Below, piece by piece: positions 8,865-17,800 of a stretch of 64,000 bases of DNA (the stretch's first letter is position 1; every line of letters begins with the position of its first letter). The translations under genes and the position numbers were made by a program. The notes beneath the pieces were generated by a model, which was not told the DNA's origin, made no database searches, and saw only the letters and a list, made by a program, of their open reading frames with translations. This stretch comes from JAHIEZ01 sp964598275 (lineage in GTDB: Bacteria; Patescibacteriota; Microgenomatia; UBA12405), in contig CAZRAZ010000001.1 in assembly GCA_964598275.1 (NCBI GenBank), forward strand, positions 1-64,000, written 5' to 3'.

Positions 8865-10196
8865 ATGAAACCGATGAAAGAGCATAAATACAGAGTGTCG
8901 GGGATGCATTGCGCCAGTTGCGAGCTTTTGATTGAAAAAAAGGTGCTGGAGGAAAAAGGAGTAAGAACAGCAGAAGCGGATAGCGCCAAGGGTGAATTAA
9001 AAATAAGATATAGCGGAGAAAAACCAAAACTGGCCAGATTGAACAATTTGTTTGCCAAGGAGAATTATGTTTTTGGGAAAAAGGGAAAGGAAGATAAAGA
9101 AAAACAAAAAGGAAATATGCTGAAAGCAGGAGGAATAGGCCTGATTTTGATGGCCGGTTTTTTGGTTTTAAATAAATTGGGGCTGGCGGGTAAAGTGGGA
9201 GTGGCGACGAGCTCAAGTTTGTGGGCTTTTTGGATATTTGGATTGCTGGCCGGATTGTCCAGTTGCGCGGCTTTGGTGGGAGGAATTGTGCTATCGATGA
9301 GCAAGCAATGGAAAGGAAAGATAAAGCCGCAGATATATTTTAACCTGGGAAGGTTAATTTCATATACGATTGTTGGCTTGATTTTGGGGACGGTGGGCAG
9401 TGTTTTTAGATTGTCCTCGACTTTTTCGCTGATATTGATTTTGGGGGTATCGATACTGATGATAGTGATGGGTTTGCAGATGCTGGGGGTGAGAACTTTG
9501 GCAAAATTTCAAATTGCAGTGCCAAAATCGGTATCTAAAAAAATAATAGCGGAGGGCAATCAAAAAGAGACGCATATCCCCTTTTTGATAGGAGCTTTAA
9601 CGGTGTTTTTACCTTGCGGATTTACGATAACAACTCAAGGCATGGCGGTAATTTCCGGAAATCCGTGGCGAGGGGGAGGAATAATGTTGGCCTTTGCCCT
9701 GGGAACATTACCATCACTTTTGGTAATCGGATTTTCCAGTATGAGGTTTTTGGAAAAACCACATTTATCTGACTTGTTTTTGAAAGCGGCGGGAATACTG
9801 GTGGTGTTTTTTGCGCTTTACAACATAAACACGCAGTTGAATGTGTTGGGAGCAAACAGTTTTAATGATATAAAGTTAAAGGAAGAAACAGAGATAACAG
9901 ATAATTTGGCAGTAATGGAAAACGGAAAACAAATACTGCAAATGAAAGTATTGGCCTCGGGTTATCAACCAAATTATTTTAAAATCAGAGCCGGAGTGCC
10001 AGTGGTTTGGAAAATTAAGGATGAGGGAAGCAGTGGCTGTACCAATGCAGTAATCTCAAGAGAGTTATTTGCCGGAGAAATCAGACTGACAAGAGGAGAA
10101 ACGAGCGTGAAAGAGTTTACGGCAGAAAAACCAGGGAAATATAAGTTTAGCTGCTGGATGGGAATGGTGGCGGGAGTGATTGAGGTAATAAAATGA
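8865..10196 (+). CDS. HMA - UreH/SafE-like membrane - cupredoxin fusion protein
   Basis: This 443-residue protein has three parts. Residues 7-65 are a heavy-metal-associated domain with GMHCASC (Cys16, Cys19). Residues about 80-330 form about six membrane helices of the UreH/SafE (DsbD-like) type, with the paired motifs SSCAALVGG and LPCGFT. Residues about 345-443 are a cupredoxin-like domain with a CTNAVIS segment and the ligand loop KYKFSCWMGM, where Cys and Met would bind copper. The arrangement suggests a membrane protein that accepts Cu(I) at the HMA domain and delivers or stores it outside. Its place between csoR and copA (4-bp overlap with copA) supports a role in copper export or copper delivery. 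The combination is known in several bacteria but its mechanism is poorly established. Confidence 0.8.
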   Translation: MKPMKEHKYRVSGMHCASCELLIEKKVLEEKGVRTAEADSAKGELKIRYSGEKPKLARLNNLFAKENYVFGKKGKEDKEKQKGNMLKAGGIGLILMAGFLVLNKLGLAGKVGVATSSSLWAFWIFGLLAGLSSCAALVGGIVLSMSKQWKGKIKPQIYFNLGRLISYTIVGLILGTVGSVFRLSSTFSLILILGVSILMIVMGLQMLGVRTLAKFQIAVPKSVSKKIIAEGNQKETHIPFLIGALTVFLPCGFTITTQGMAVISGNPWRGGGIMLAFALGTLPSLLVIGFSSMRFLEKPHLSDLFLKAAGILVVFFALYNINTQLNVLGANSFNDIKLKEETEITDNLAVMENGKQILQMKVLASGYQPNYFKIRAGVPVVWKIKDEGSSGCTNAVISRELFAGEIRLTRGETSVKEFTAEKPGKYKFSCWMGMVAGVIEVIK

Positions 10197-12406
10197 TGAA
10201 AACGGAAAGTTTAAAAATCGGAAAGATGCATTGCGCCAGTTGCGCGGGCAATATTGAAAGTGTGTTGAATGAAACGGCGGGGGTAAAAAGCGCGAGGGTG
10301 AACTATGCTTCGGAAAAAGCAAGGGTAGAGTTTGATGAAACAAAGATAAGTTTGGCAGAAATTAAAAATATAATTTCTAAAACCGGCTATGAAGTGGTAG
10401 AAGGTGAGGGGAAATCGGCCAGAGACCGACAAGGAGGAGACTTGGCGAAGTTAAGAAGAAAGGTGGTCGTTTCTTTTGTTTTGGTAATTCCCCTATTTTA
10501 TATGGCAATGGGACCAATGGTGGGATTGCCGAGATTAAAACTTGAGATGGCTTGGTTGATTTTGGGACAAGCGATATTGAGTAGTGTGATTGTATTGCTT
10601 TGGATTGATATCTGGAAGTCGGGATTTAAGGGGCTTTTAAATTTAAAACCGAACATGGATTCGTTGGTGTTAGTGGGAACGGCGGCGGCTTATTTTTATA
10701 GTTTGATAATTTCAATTTGGTGGAGTTTTGGCAGAGGAGGAGAAATGCTCCCGCTGTATTTTGAAAGCACGGCTTTTATTATGGTGTTTGTAAATTTAGG
10801 GAAATATTTGGAGACGGTGAGTAAGGGAAAAACCAGTGAAGCAATCGAAAAACTACTAAAAATGGGGGCAAAAGAAGCGATAGTTTTGGTGAGGGGTCGA
10901 GAAAAAACTGTAGCAATTGAAGAAATAAAGGTGGGAGATAAGGTTGTGATAAAACCGGGCAGCAAGATTCCGATTGACGGAGTGGTGGTGGAAGGAGGAT
11001 CGGGTGTGGACGAAAGCATGATTAGCGGAGAAAGTATGCCGGTTTTTAAAAAAAAGGGAGATAGAGTAATCGGGGCAACGATGAATATGAGGGGACGACT
11101 TTTGGTAAAAGCGGAAAAGGTGGGAGAGGAAACAATGCTATCTCAAATTATTAAAATTGTGGAAGAGGCGGTGTCGTCTAAGGCACCAATACAACTTTTG
11201 GTTGATAAGGTGTCTTATTATTTTGTACCGACAATGATGCTTATAGCATTATTGGCTTTGGGAGTTTGGCTGGTAATTGGGATGAGTTTTAGTTTTGCCT
11301 TGGGGATAGCGGTGGCGGTATTAATTGTGGCCTGTCCCTGCGCTTTGGGATTGGCAACGCCAACAGCGGTGATGATGGGAATTGGATTGGGAGCCAAAAG
11401 AGGAATTTTGATTAAAAACCATAAGGCTTTAGAAATGGCCAAAAAGATTAAAATGGTGGTGTTTGATAAAACCGGAACCTTGACTAAGGGTAAGATAAAA
11501 ATAAGTGAGATGAGAGCTTGGGAAGGATATAAAGAAAAGGAAGTGCTGGTTTTGGCTGTGAGCTTAGAGAAAAATTCGGAACATCCACTGGCGGAAGCGG
11601 TGGTAAAAAAGGCAAAGGAAGAGAGAGTAGAGGCAAAAAAGGTGAGTGATTTTGAGGCGGTGGAGGGCATGGGAGTGGCGGGAAAAATCGAAGGAAAAAA
11701 ATATCATCTGGGAAACAGACGATTGCTAAAACAAGCAGGGATTAATCCGGAAAAAATAGAGGATCAGATTGAAACTTGGGAAAGAACGGGAAAAACGGTA
11801 ATGATTTTGGGAACAGAGGGAAAGGTTTTGGGAATGCTGGCGGCCGAAGATGAGATAAAGACAGAAGCCCGAGAAACAATTATTAGCTTACAAAAAATGG
11901 GAAAAGAAGTAATAATGTTGACCGGAGATAATAAAAGAGTGGCAAGGGCAGTGGCCAAAAAATTGGGAATAGAAAATTTGGTGGCAGAAGTACTGCCAAA
12001 AGACAAATCAAAAGAAATCAAGAAGTTGCAAGAGGGAGGCAAGAGAGTGGCCATGGTGGGAGACGGGATAAATGACGCACCGGCCTTGGCCCAGTCGGAT
12101 TTGGGCATAGTGATGGGTTCGGGAACAGAGGTAGCAATTGAAACAGGAGAGATAGTGCTGTTGAAAAATGACACCAGAGGGGTGGTGGAGGCGATAAAAT
12201 TGTCAGATTATACCCTAAAAAAGATAAAACAGAATTTGTTTTGGGCATTTTTTTATAATATTTTGGGCATACCAATTGCGGCGGGAGTGTTATACCCCTT
12301 AACCGGTTGGCTTTTAAGTCCGGCGATGGCGGCGGGAGCGATGGCATTTTCGTCGGTGTCGGTGGTAGGCAACGCCCTATCGATGAAATGGTATAAAGAA
12401 AATTAA
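10193..12406 (+). CDS. copA: Copper-translocating P1B-type ATPase CopA
   Basis: This 737-residue ATPase pumps Cu(I) out of the cytoplasm. It has one N-terminal HMA domain (KMHCASC, Cys14/Cys17) and a membrane helix bearing the CPC ion site (Cys381-Pro-Cys383). The phosphorylated Asp425 lies in DKTGTLTKG, and the actuator loop is SGESMPV. The P1B-specific HP motif is SEHPLAEA, and GDGINDAPAL forms the hinge. The C-terminal helices contain YNILGIPIAAGVLYP and MAFSSVSVVGNALSMK with the Met/Ser pair expected for Cu(I) ATPases. It overlaps the upstream gene by 4 bp. Complete and of normal length. Confidence 0.96.
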   Translation: MMKTESLKIGKMHCASCAGNIESVLNETAGVKSARVNYASEKARVEFDETKISLAEIKNIISKTGYEVVEGEGKSARDRQGGDLAKLRRKVVVSFVLVIPLFYMAMGPMVGLPRLKLEMAWLILGQAILSSVIVLLWIDIWKSGFKGLLNLKPNMDSLVLVGTAAAYFYSLIISIWWSFGRGGEMLPLYFESTAFIMVFVNLGKYLETVSKGKTSEAIEKLLKMGAKEAIVLVRGREKTVAIEEIKVGDKVVIKPGSKIPIDGVVVEGGSGVDESMISGESMPVFKKKGDRVIGATMNMRGRLLVKAEKVGEETMLSQIIKIVEEAVSSKAPIQLLVDKVSYYFVPTMMLIALLALGVWLVIGMSFSFALGIAVAVLIVACPCALGLATPTAVMMGIGLGAKRGILIKNHKALEMAKKIKMVVFDKTGTLTKGKIKISEMRAWEGYKEKEVLVLAVSLEKNSEHPLAEAVVKKAKEERVEAKKVSDFEAVEGMGVAGKIEGKKYHLGNRRLLKQAGINPEKIEDQIETWERTGKTVMILGTEGKVLGMLAAEDEIKTEARETIISLQKMGKEVIMLTGDNKRVARAVAKKLGIENLVAEVLPKDKSKEIKKLQEGGKRVAMVGDGINDAPALAQSDLGIVMGSGTEVAIETGEIVLLKNDTRGVVEAIKLSDYTLKKIKQNLFWAFFYNILGIPIAAGVLYPLTGWLLSPAMAAGAMAFSSVSVVGNALSMKWYKEN

Positions 12407-12417
12407 GAGGAAAAAAA

Positions 12418-13175
12418 ATGAAAAAAAGAGAGGTGAATGCGGGAGGCAAGTTAAGAGAAGTATTGGCAATGGATGATATTGTCAGCTGGTGTGAAGATAA
12501 TAGAACCAAAAGCTATAACTTTTTTGGCAAAAGTTTTCCCAAAATGGTAATGGCTAAAAATTTAGAGGAAGATTATCTGGACAAAGAGGCTCATAAAGAA
12601 AAAAACAGCTACGGACTGTTGATAGGAATAGGGGTGGGGTGGATGTTTTTGGGAACCGGAATGTTTTCAGGAGGAATAGTAACGGGAACGATTGTCTGGC
12701 CATTGATAATAGGCTGGCCACTGGGAATACTGATGCTGGCGATGGGAGTGATAATGATGACTTCGGGGGAAAAGAGAACAGAAAAAGGAAGAAAAGAGGC
12801 GGCGGGATGGATAGCTTTTAAAAAACATATGGAGGAATACGGTCAAACAAAAAAATATCCGATAGACTCGATTGTGCTGTGGGAAAAATATTTGGTCTAC
12901 GGAACGGCTTTGGGGGTGTCGGAAAAAGTATTGTCTCAACTGCCAATCAAGTTTCCGGACGGCGATATGGCAGTAATGGGGGCGTACTGGGTAGGAGTAA
13001 ACAGCGGAGGGAATTTCGGAGATTTTAGTAAAAGTATCTCTTCGGTATCATCGGCGATAAGCAGCATAAGCAGCGCCAGCAGTGGAGGTTTTGGAGCGTC
13101 GGGGCGGGAAGCAGCGGCGGGGCCTCGGGAGGAGGCGGAGGCGGGGGTGGAGGCGGTGGAGGCGGAGCAGGGTGA
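12418..13175 (+). pseudogene. DUF2207-like C-terminal membrane protein, frameshifted near its Gly-rich tail
   Basis: From the ATG at 12418 (AGAGG site upstream) the frame encodes a soluble N-part, two membrane helices (residues about 62-120) and a domain containing IVLWEKYLVYGTALGVSEKVLSQLP. That matches the C-terminal half of DUF2207 membrane proteins, which end in a Ser/Gly tail. In the starting frame the tail turns into an unrelated Arg/Glu-rich stretch and stops at 13215. A shift near 13098-13108 into the adjacent frame gives GAGSSGGASG followed by a run of Gly, stopping at 13175. That tail is the family's usual one, and its TGA overlaps a GTG start (GTGA). A one-base assembly error in a G-run or a genuine frameshift are both possible. 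The N-terminal half of a full DUF2207 protein is absent. Confidence 0.6.
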
Positions 13176-13273
13176 TAGAAAAAATCAGAAAAGACCTGGA
13201 AGCCAGGGTAGATGAGGGATACAGAAAGGGGCTTTTAGGATTTTTTAGATTAAAGTTTAAATTAAAAAAGTGA
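13172..13273 (+). pseudogene. alkD N-terminal remnant
   Basis: GTG 13172 overlaps the repaired stop of the preceding gene. The 33 codons encode VIEKIRKDLEARVDEGY then RKGLLGFF, which aligns with the first 27 residues of the alkD at 16109 (IIEEVRKELKTKVDESY, RKGLLRFF). After FFR the similarity ends and the frame stops. DNA identity to the downstream copy is only about two thirds, so this is not a recent duplication. It looks like a paralogous or older alkD cut off by whatever brought in the 13391-16045 gene. Confidence 0.6.
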
Positions 13274-13390
13274 AATGTTACCCGATAAAACTTGTTACAC
13301 CAGTTACGATGAAATTTATGGTTTTTATGAGGTAACGGCGAAGCAGAACTCTTGTTGTTTGTTTGATTTATTTTCCCAGTAGTCTATTAT

Positions 13391-16045
13391 TTGATTGTGT
13401 ACATAGACTTCAAAAATCAACTTTCTAGGAGTCGAGGTAATTCTCTTAAACCCCTTTGGCCTTTTTGGAGCACCATTCTGGTTTCAATAATTTTTGGCCC
13501 TATTGCGAGCCTGTTTGTCGTCTGGCAGAATCTTGTCAGAATTGGTAAAAAAAACTTAGCTAAAAAATTTTTTATAGCGGGTAGTTTGTTGCTATTTGCT
13601 TCTTCTCTGCTTTTCTCTCTCGTAATTTTCCTGGTAAGTAGCTCTTTATTCCAAACCCTTTTTGGTTCTTATGAAATTTATGAGTTACCCAAGCTTATGA
13701 TCGCGTCTCTTTTACCAATTTGGGTTGTTTTTTCCGCTCCCACTTTGTTATTGCCTTTATTTTCAATAATTATTTCTCTGGTTTTTCCTTACTGGTTTTA
13801 TGTAAATAAAGAAACCAAAACAGATTTAAAAACTAAATTTGACGGATTAATTCTTTTTTGGGGAGGACTAGGATTTGCCATAAGTTTTCTTTTTGTCTTT
13901 TCTCCGGAGATAATTGATGGTTTAGCAGGAAAAATAAAACCATCTTCGTTAAATCTGGAATCTAAAACAACAAATATTTCCAAAACCTCTGAACAGATTA
14001 AGGAGTGCGAAAGCTTGACCTATAATCCCCAAAAGGAATTTGAGTTTGTAGATCAGGTCATTATAACGGAGCAATTATTGATTGATAAAATTTACCTTTC
14101 GTTTACAGACATTGATTATTTTAAAGAGAAATTTAATATCAGTGAAAACATTCTCCAACTTGACTATTCGGAACCCCTTAATAAAGTTATTTATCTAACA
14201 GGAGAGGATTTTTCAAAAAATAAAAACCACCTAAGAGAGATTATTGCTTTTGATCTGAAAAACAAAACACAAAAAACCCTTTTTTCTTATCAAACCCAGT
14301 TATTAGAAGATCCAAACCAAAACAAAATGGTCCCAGACGCAAATAAGTTAAGAAATTTTTCTCTCAGCCCGGATAAAAAAAAGATACTAATTCTTACTGA
14401 CGAGAGTATCTCTCTTTACAACTTAATAACCAACAAATCAGAGTTTTCTCTTTTGGCCAGTCAGTTTGATCAGACAATCAAGGAAAAAAACTTTGATGTC
14501 ACGATAGATAACAAATTTTATTTTTGGAATGCCATATTTTCCCCAAATATGCGCTACGTTGTTTTGGAACAAGTCTATTGGGAAGTAGCATCTTATTTTT
14601 TGCTTGATTTATCAAATAAAAAAATTAGTTATTTAAACAAGTCTGGTTATAACAGTGGTTCACATGTCTACACTTGGCTAAACAATGATGAAATAATTTT
14701 TACCGATACAGAAAAAAACAAGGTCGATCACCAAGCCGTTTGTGTAGAAACAATTAAAGGAGAAAACACCAGGTGTCTCCAATTATTGGCAAACAATGTA
14801 TTTAGGCTAAGAGCGTTAAGCAATGGTAAGGTTTTGGGGGATTTGGAACGAGAAGACAATATGCAAAAACACCGAGGTTGCAATAATCTGAAAAATATTT
14901 TTGAGTTTAATTCGAGGTTTATTTCTCTTTATGAACTATCCTTTACCGATAACAAAAAGTCGGAACTACTACACGTTGACTCAACCAAGGTTTTTGGGTT
15001 CAAAAATAAAACAAATATTTTAGGATTTATCCCTTATGTTTTTGAAGGTAAAAATGTAATTTTAGTAAAATTATCTGATAACACGGGTCAAGAAATTTTT
15101 GCCTTTCTTGATGAATCAAAACCGGAAAAACTGACAAAAATTAACCTAAACGGGGGGATAGAAAATTGGATTACGGCTTCAATTCCCGGACTTGAGTTTA
15201 AATACCCTCAAGATTATGAGGGAGAAAAGAAAGGAAATGATTTGTTTATTGCATATAATCATCAACTTTCTGCTTCCATAATGTTAGTTAAAGATCCCGA
15301 AAAATATGAGGACTGGATAAAAACGATAAGGGAAGATATTTCCCGAAATGACGTTAGCGTAAAAAAGCAACAATTTGAACGATATCAGGCATATTTTGAG
15401 TCAAGAATGAGCGCAGAGGGAATTTTTGAAAGAAATTGCTTTGTCATGGCTGGTGACGATCTGATAATTTTAACAGTAAGTGCTGATACTCGTCTTTTTG
15501 GGAACGAAGAACCTGAAATATACGGAAAAGTTGAACAACTGGCTGATCAAATTTTTTCAACCTTCATGTTTCTAAACCTAAACCAAACTACTGACTCTCC
15601 TTCATTATGGTGGACTTATACTGCCACAGCGGCAGGAATATCAGAAGGGCTTGAATTTCGGTTACCGGCAGATTTCAAAAAAGAGTCGGAGAAGGGAGAC
15701 GTCCTTAATTTCATTTCAGACAAGTATTTTCTCGAGATATTTTGGGATTCTGATCTTAGTTATTTTTATCAACAATTAAATGGCAAAGTTTGCACTGCCT
15801 ATCCCTTCTGTCTGGACATAGAAAGAGGCTACGTTGAATTAACTGTCGATGGCAAGAAAGCTTTTTCTGCCCAAATCCTTAGTGATCAAGACAATCTTGT
15901 TGCCTATACTTTTATTATCCGTAACAATCAAAAAGCGGTTTTTGTCCGCTTGCGTAGTTTGGGTTCGTTAACAGAGAAAGAAAATCAGGAACTAATAGAA
16001 TTGAGAGATAAGATTGTAAACACCATGAAGATTGTTTACGGCTAG
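13391..16045 (+). CDS. Large membrane-anchored protein of unknown function, foreign composition
   Basis: The protein is about 884 residues long. The exact start is unclear: TTG 13391 or GTG 13397, with no ribosome site. Residues about 20-185 contain four hydrophobic segments. The remainder is predicted to be outside the cell and beta-rich. Its middle has repeat-like blades with phrases such as LSPDKKKILILTD and SPNMRYVVLEQVYW, as in WD40/TolB-like propellers. The C-terminal third has two related segments starting IPGLEFKYPQDYE and ISEGLEFRLPADFK, each followed by a sheet-helix pattern, suggesting a duplicated domain. Unlike its neighbours the sense strand is not purine-loaded and pyrimidine-rich codons are frequent. 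It separates an alkD remnant from an intact alkD. No function is assigned. Confidence 0.7.
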   Translation: MIVYIDFKNQLSRSRGNSLKPLWPFWSTILVSIIFGPIASLFVVWQNLVRIGKKNLAKKFFIAGSLLLFASSLLFSLVIFLVSSSLFQTLFGSYEIYELPKLMIASLLPIWVVFSAPTLLLPLFSIIISLVFPYWFYVNKETKTDLKTKFDGLILFWGGLGFAISFLFVFSPEIIDGLAGKIKPSSLNLESKTTNISKTSEQIKECESLTYNPQKEFEFVDQVIITEQLLIDKIYLSFTDIDYFKEKFNISENILQLDYSEPLNKVIYLTGEDFSKNKNHLREIIAFDLKNKTQKTLFSYQTQLLEDPNQNKMVPDANKLRNFSLSPDKKKILILTDESISLYNLITNKSEFSLLASQFDQTIKEKNFDVTIDNKFYFWNAIFSPNMRYVVLEQVYWEVASYFLLDLSNKKISYLNKSGYNSGSHVYTWLNNDEIIFTDTEKNKVDHQAVCVETIKGENTRCLQLLANNVFRLRALSNGKVLGDLEREDNMQKHRGCNNLKNIFEFNSRFISLYELSFTDNKKSELLHVDSTKVFGFKNKTNILGFIPYVFEGKNVILVKLSDNTGQEIFAFLDESKPEKLTKINLNGGIENWITASIPGLEFKYPQDYEGEKKGNDLFIAYNHQLSASIMLVKDPEKYEDWIKTIREDISRNDVSVKKQQFERYQAYFESRMSAEGIFERNCFVMAGDDLIILTVSADTRLFGNEEPEIYGKVEQLADQIFSTFMFLNLNQTTDSPSLWWTYTATAAGISEGLEFRLPADFKKESEKGDVLNFISDKYFLEIFWDSDLSYFYQQLNGKVCTAYPFCLDIERGYVELTVDGKKAFSAQILSDQDNLVAYTFIIRNNQKAVFVRLRSLGSLTEKENQELIELRDKIVNTMKIVYG

Positions 16046-16062
16046 AAAAGAAAATTATGTTT

Positions 16063-16068
16063 TATAAT
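16063..16068 (+). promoter_or_regulatory. -10 box upstream of alkD
   Basis: TATAAT lies about 40 nt before the ATG at 16109, and an AGAGGTG ribosome-binding site is visible near 16094-16100. This start has a conventional leader, unlike most in the window. Confidence 0.45.
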
Positions 16069-16108
16069 ACATGGGTTTGGTTTTGAGCTTGTCGAGAGGT
16101 GGAATAGG

Positions 16109-16836
16109 ATGAAAATAATTGAAGAAGTCAGAAAAGAATTAAAAACAAAAGTGGATGAGAGTTACCGAAAGGGATTGTTGAGATTTTTTAGAGAGGAAAT
16201 AAAACCGTACGGGGTAAGGTCGGCGGANNNNNNNNNNNNNNNNNNNNNNNNNNNNNNNNNNNNNNNNNNNNNNNNNNNNNNNNNNNNNNNNNNNNNNNNN
16301 NNNNNNNNNNNNNNNNNNNNNNNNNNNAGTTGTGGAAATCGGGCTGGTTTGAGGAAGGGGCAATTGCCATAAATTGGTCGTTTCGGATGAAAAACAGATA
16401 TGAAGAAAGCGACATGAGGGTGTTTGAGAAGTGGTTGAAAAGGTATGTAAAAAACTGGGCGCATGACGATGTGTTTTGTACCAGCAGTGTGGGTGAAATG
16501 CTGATGCAATTCCCGGAATTTATAAAAAAATTAGACAAATGGGCGGAGTCGAGAAACAGGTGGTTAAGGAGGGCCTCGGCGGTAAGTTTGATTTATCCGA
16601 TTAAAAGAGAAAAATATTTGGATAAGGCGATAGAAATAGCTGACAAACTGTTAAGAGATAAAGATGATATGGTGCAAAAAGGTTACGGTTGGATGTTAAA
16701 AGAAATGGCCAATTTATACCCAATGGAGGTATACGAATTTGTGATGAAAAGAAAGGATGAAATGCCAAGAACGGCCTTGCGCTACGCGATTGAAAAAATG
16801 CCAAAAGAGTGGAAGGTTAGGGCGATGGAGAGGTAA
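16109..16836 (+). CDS. DNA alkylation repair protein AlkD-like, interrupted by assembly gap
   Basis: Both sides of the N-run belong to one gene. The left part (MKIIEEVRKELKTKVDESYRKGLLRFFREEIKPYGVR) is the AlkD N-terminal helix pair leading to the GVR segment. The right part (from about 16328) begins LWKSGWFEEGAIAINW and carries HEAT-like repeats with WAHDDVFCTSSVGEML, AESRNRWLRRASAVSLI and DDMVQKGYGWMLKEM. These are conserved in AlkC/AlkD glycosylases, including the Trp, Asp and Arg of the base-excision cleft. The two parts are in different frames only because the 100-N spacer is arbitrary. The enzyme removes alkylated purines such as 7-methylguanine. The true length cannot be given. Confidence 0.8.
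16228..16327. other. Scaffold gap (100 N) inside alkD
   Basis: A run of exactly 100 N, a placeholder of unknown true length within the AlkD coding sequence. Confidence 0.99.
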
Positions 16837-16840
16837 AGAA

Positions 16841-17110
16841 TTATCGATAGAGTTGATCGTGAGAACCAATGTCATAGAAAACCAAAGAATTATTGTTAAT
16901 TTGATAGATGACGCGAATATTACCGGTAACGGAAAAAGAACGGAAACCGGAAAGTCCTCCAATTAGGGCGTGGTCGCGTAAAAGCGGATAATCAGGATTG
17001 TTAAGAAAAAGTTTTAGTCTTTTTTTGAATTGTTCTGTTAATTTGCCACTTTGAGTAATTCTTTTATGATAATTTGTTTGAAAGCGAGTGGAATATTCAA
17101 TTTTCATCAA
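16841..17110 (-). CDS. RelE/YafQ-like mRNA interferase toxin
   Basis: This 89-residue protein has the RelE-fold pattern: IEYSTRFQTNYHKRI at the start, a helix LTEQFKKRLKLFLNNP, then HALIGGLSGFRSFSVTGNIRVIYQI and a C-terminal YDIGSHDQLYR. The family's basic and aromatic catalytic residues are plausible in FRSFSVTGNIRVIY and in the HDQLY tail (YafQ toxins use a C-terminal His). It would cleave mRNA on the ribosome when free. Its start overlaps the end of the upstream antitoxin gene by 14 bp, the usual antitoxin-first order. It converges on alkD with a 4-bp gap. Confidence 0.8.
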   Translation of the reverse strand: MMKIEYSTRFQTNYHKRITQSGKLTEQFKKRLKLFLNNPDYPLLRDHALIGGLSGFRSFSVTGNIRVIYQINNNSLVFYDIGSHDQLYR

Positions 17111-17396
17111 GTTTCTTTAGAAATTCATCAACAGATTTGGCTCCTAAAAAATTTTTGCCTTGACGGTAATTTTTTTTCATTTTTTGATATCTTTTTTTGG
17201 CCGAGGGAGAAAGGGTGACAAACTCGTCGGCGGAAGCAAAGCGAAAGGATAATTTGTTTTGATTGATTTGAGTCAAGATAACCCTAATTAGCTCTTGTAG
17301 AGAAGAAAAACCGGAATCAGCGGCAATTTTTTCACTGGTTTTTTTGAGATAAAGAGGCATGGGAATTTGAAGAGTAGTTTTGGCTATTTGATTCAT
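17097..17396 (-). CDS. Antitoxin partner of RelE-like toxin
   Basis: This 99-residue protein has an N-terminal ribbon-helix-helix-like segment (AKTTLQIPMPLYLKKTSEKIAADSGFSSLQELIRVIL) suited to DNA binding. The C-terminal half is charged (SPSAKKRYQKMKKNYRQGKNF...SVDEFLKKLDE) and would wrap the toxin. It precedes the toxin and overlaps it. A -10 box lies 6 nt upstream of the ATG, so autoregulation at a leaderless promoter is likely. Confidence 0.72.
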   Translation of the reverse strand: MNQIAKTTLQIPMPLYLKKTSEKIAADSGFSSLQELIRVILTQINQNKLSFRFASADEFVTLSPSAKKRYQKMKKNYRQGKNFLGAKSVDEFLKKLDEN

Positions 17397-17402
17397 AATA
17401 TG

Positions 17403-17411
17403 ATTATACCA
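17403..17411 (-). promoter_or_regulatory. Extended -10 of the RelE-type TA operon
   Basis: TGGTATAAT on the minus strand ends 6 nt before ATG 17396. This is a textbook extended -10 with a leaderless start. Confidence 0.65.
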
Positions 17412-17506
17412 TTTTAGTATTAAATAACAACCGAAATGATAAGATCTTTAACGGGACTTGAAGAAATAAGAGATTTTTCAAAGTCACAATCGGGGGTTTG
17501 CATAAA

Positions 17507-17800
17507 CTAAAAACCGACTGTTTTGTTTTCCTGATTGATTCTTTCTGCCAAAAATATTTTCATCAAAGACTGGTAAGGAACATCCCTTTTATTAGCAATG
17601 GTTTTTAAGGCAGATAAAAGCGATTCGGGTAAACGAATGGTAACCGGTCTGGTTGAGGGCTTGAGAGCAGAGAGATCAATTTCGAGGGGTTTGCTGGCGT
17701 CAAAATAATCGGTAATGTCGTGATTAGCCCAAAAATTTCTCTCTTGGTCTTCATTTTTGAAGTTTGGTATTGGTTTTATGGTTTTATTTTTTTTCTTCAT
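17507..17800 (-). CDS. brnA: BrnA-like CopG-family antitoxin
   Basis: The protein is 97 residues long. ERNFWANHDITDYFDASKPLEIDLSALKPSTRPVTIRLPESLLSALKTIANKRDVPYQSLMKIFLAERI is the characteristic CopG_antitoxin layout: a toxin-binding N-part (FWANHDITDYFD) and a C-terminal ribbon-helix-helix. It follows the toxin gene and overlaps it by 17 bp, which is the reversed toxin-first order known for brnTA systems. It is expected to neutralise BrnT and repress the shared promoter through the dyad at 18081-18096. Confidence 0.82.
   Translation of the reverse strand: MKKKNKTIKPIPNFKNEDQERNFWANHDITDYFDASKPLEIDLSALKPSTRPVTIRLPESLLSALKTIANKRDVPYQSLMKIFLAERINQENKTVGF

Noticed and set aside
13275..13382. 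35-codon ORF (MLPDKTCYTSYDEIYGFYE...) upstream of the foreign gene
   Set aside because: Too short, in a different frame from the following gene, no ribosome site or promoter, and no recognisable family.
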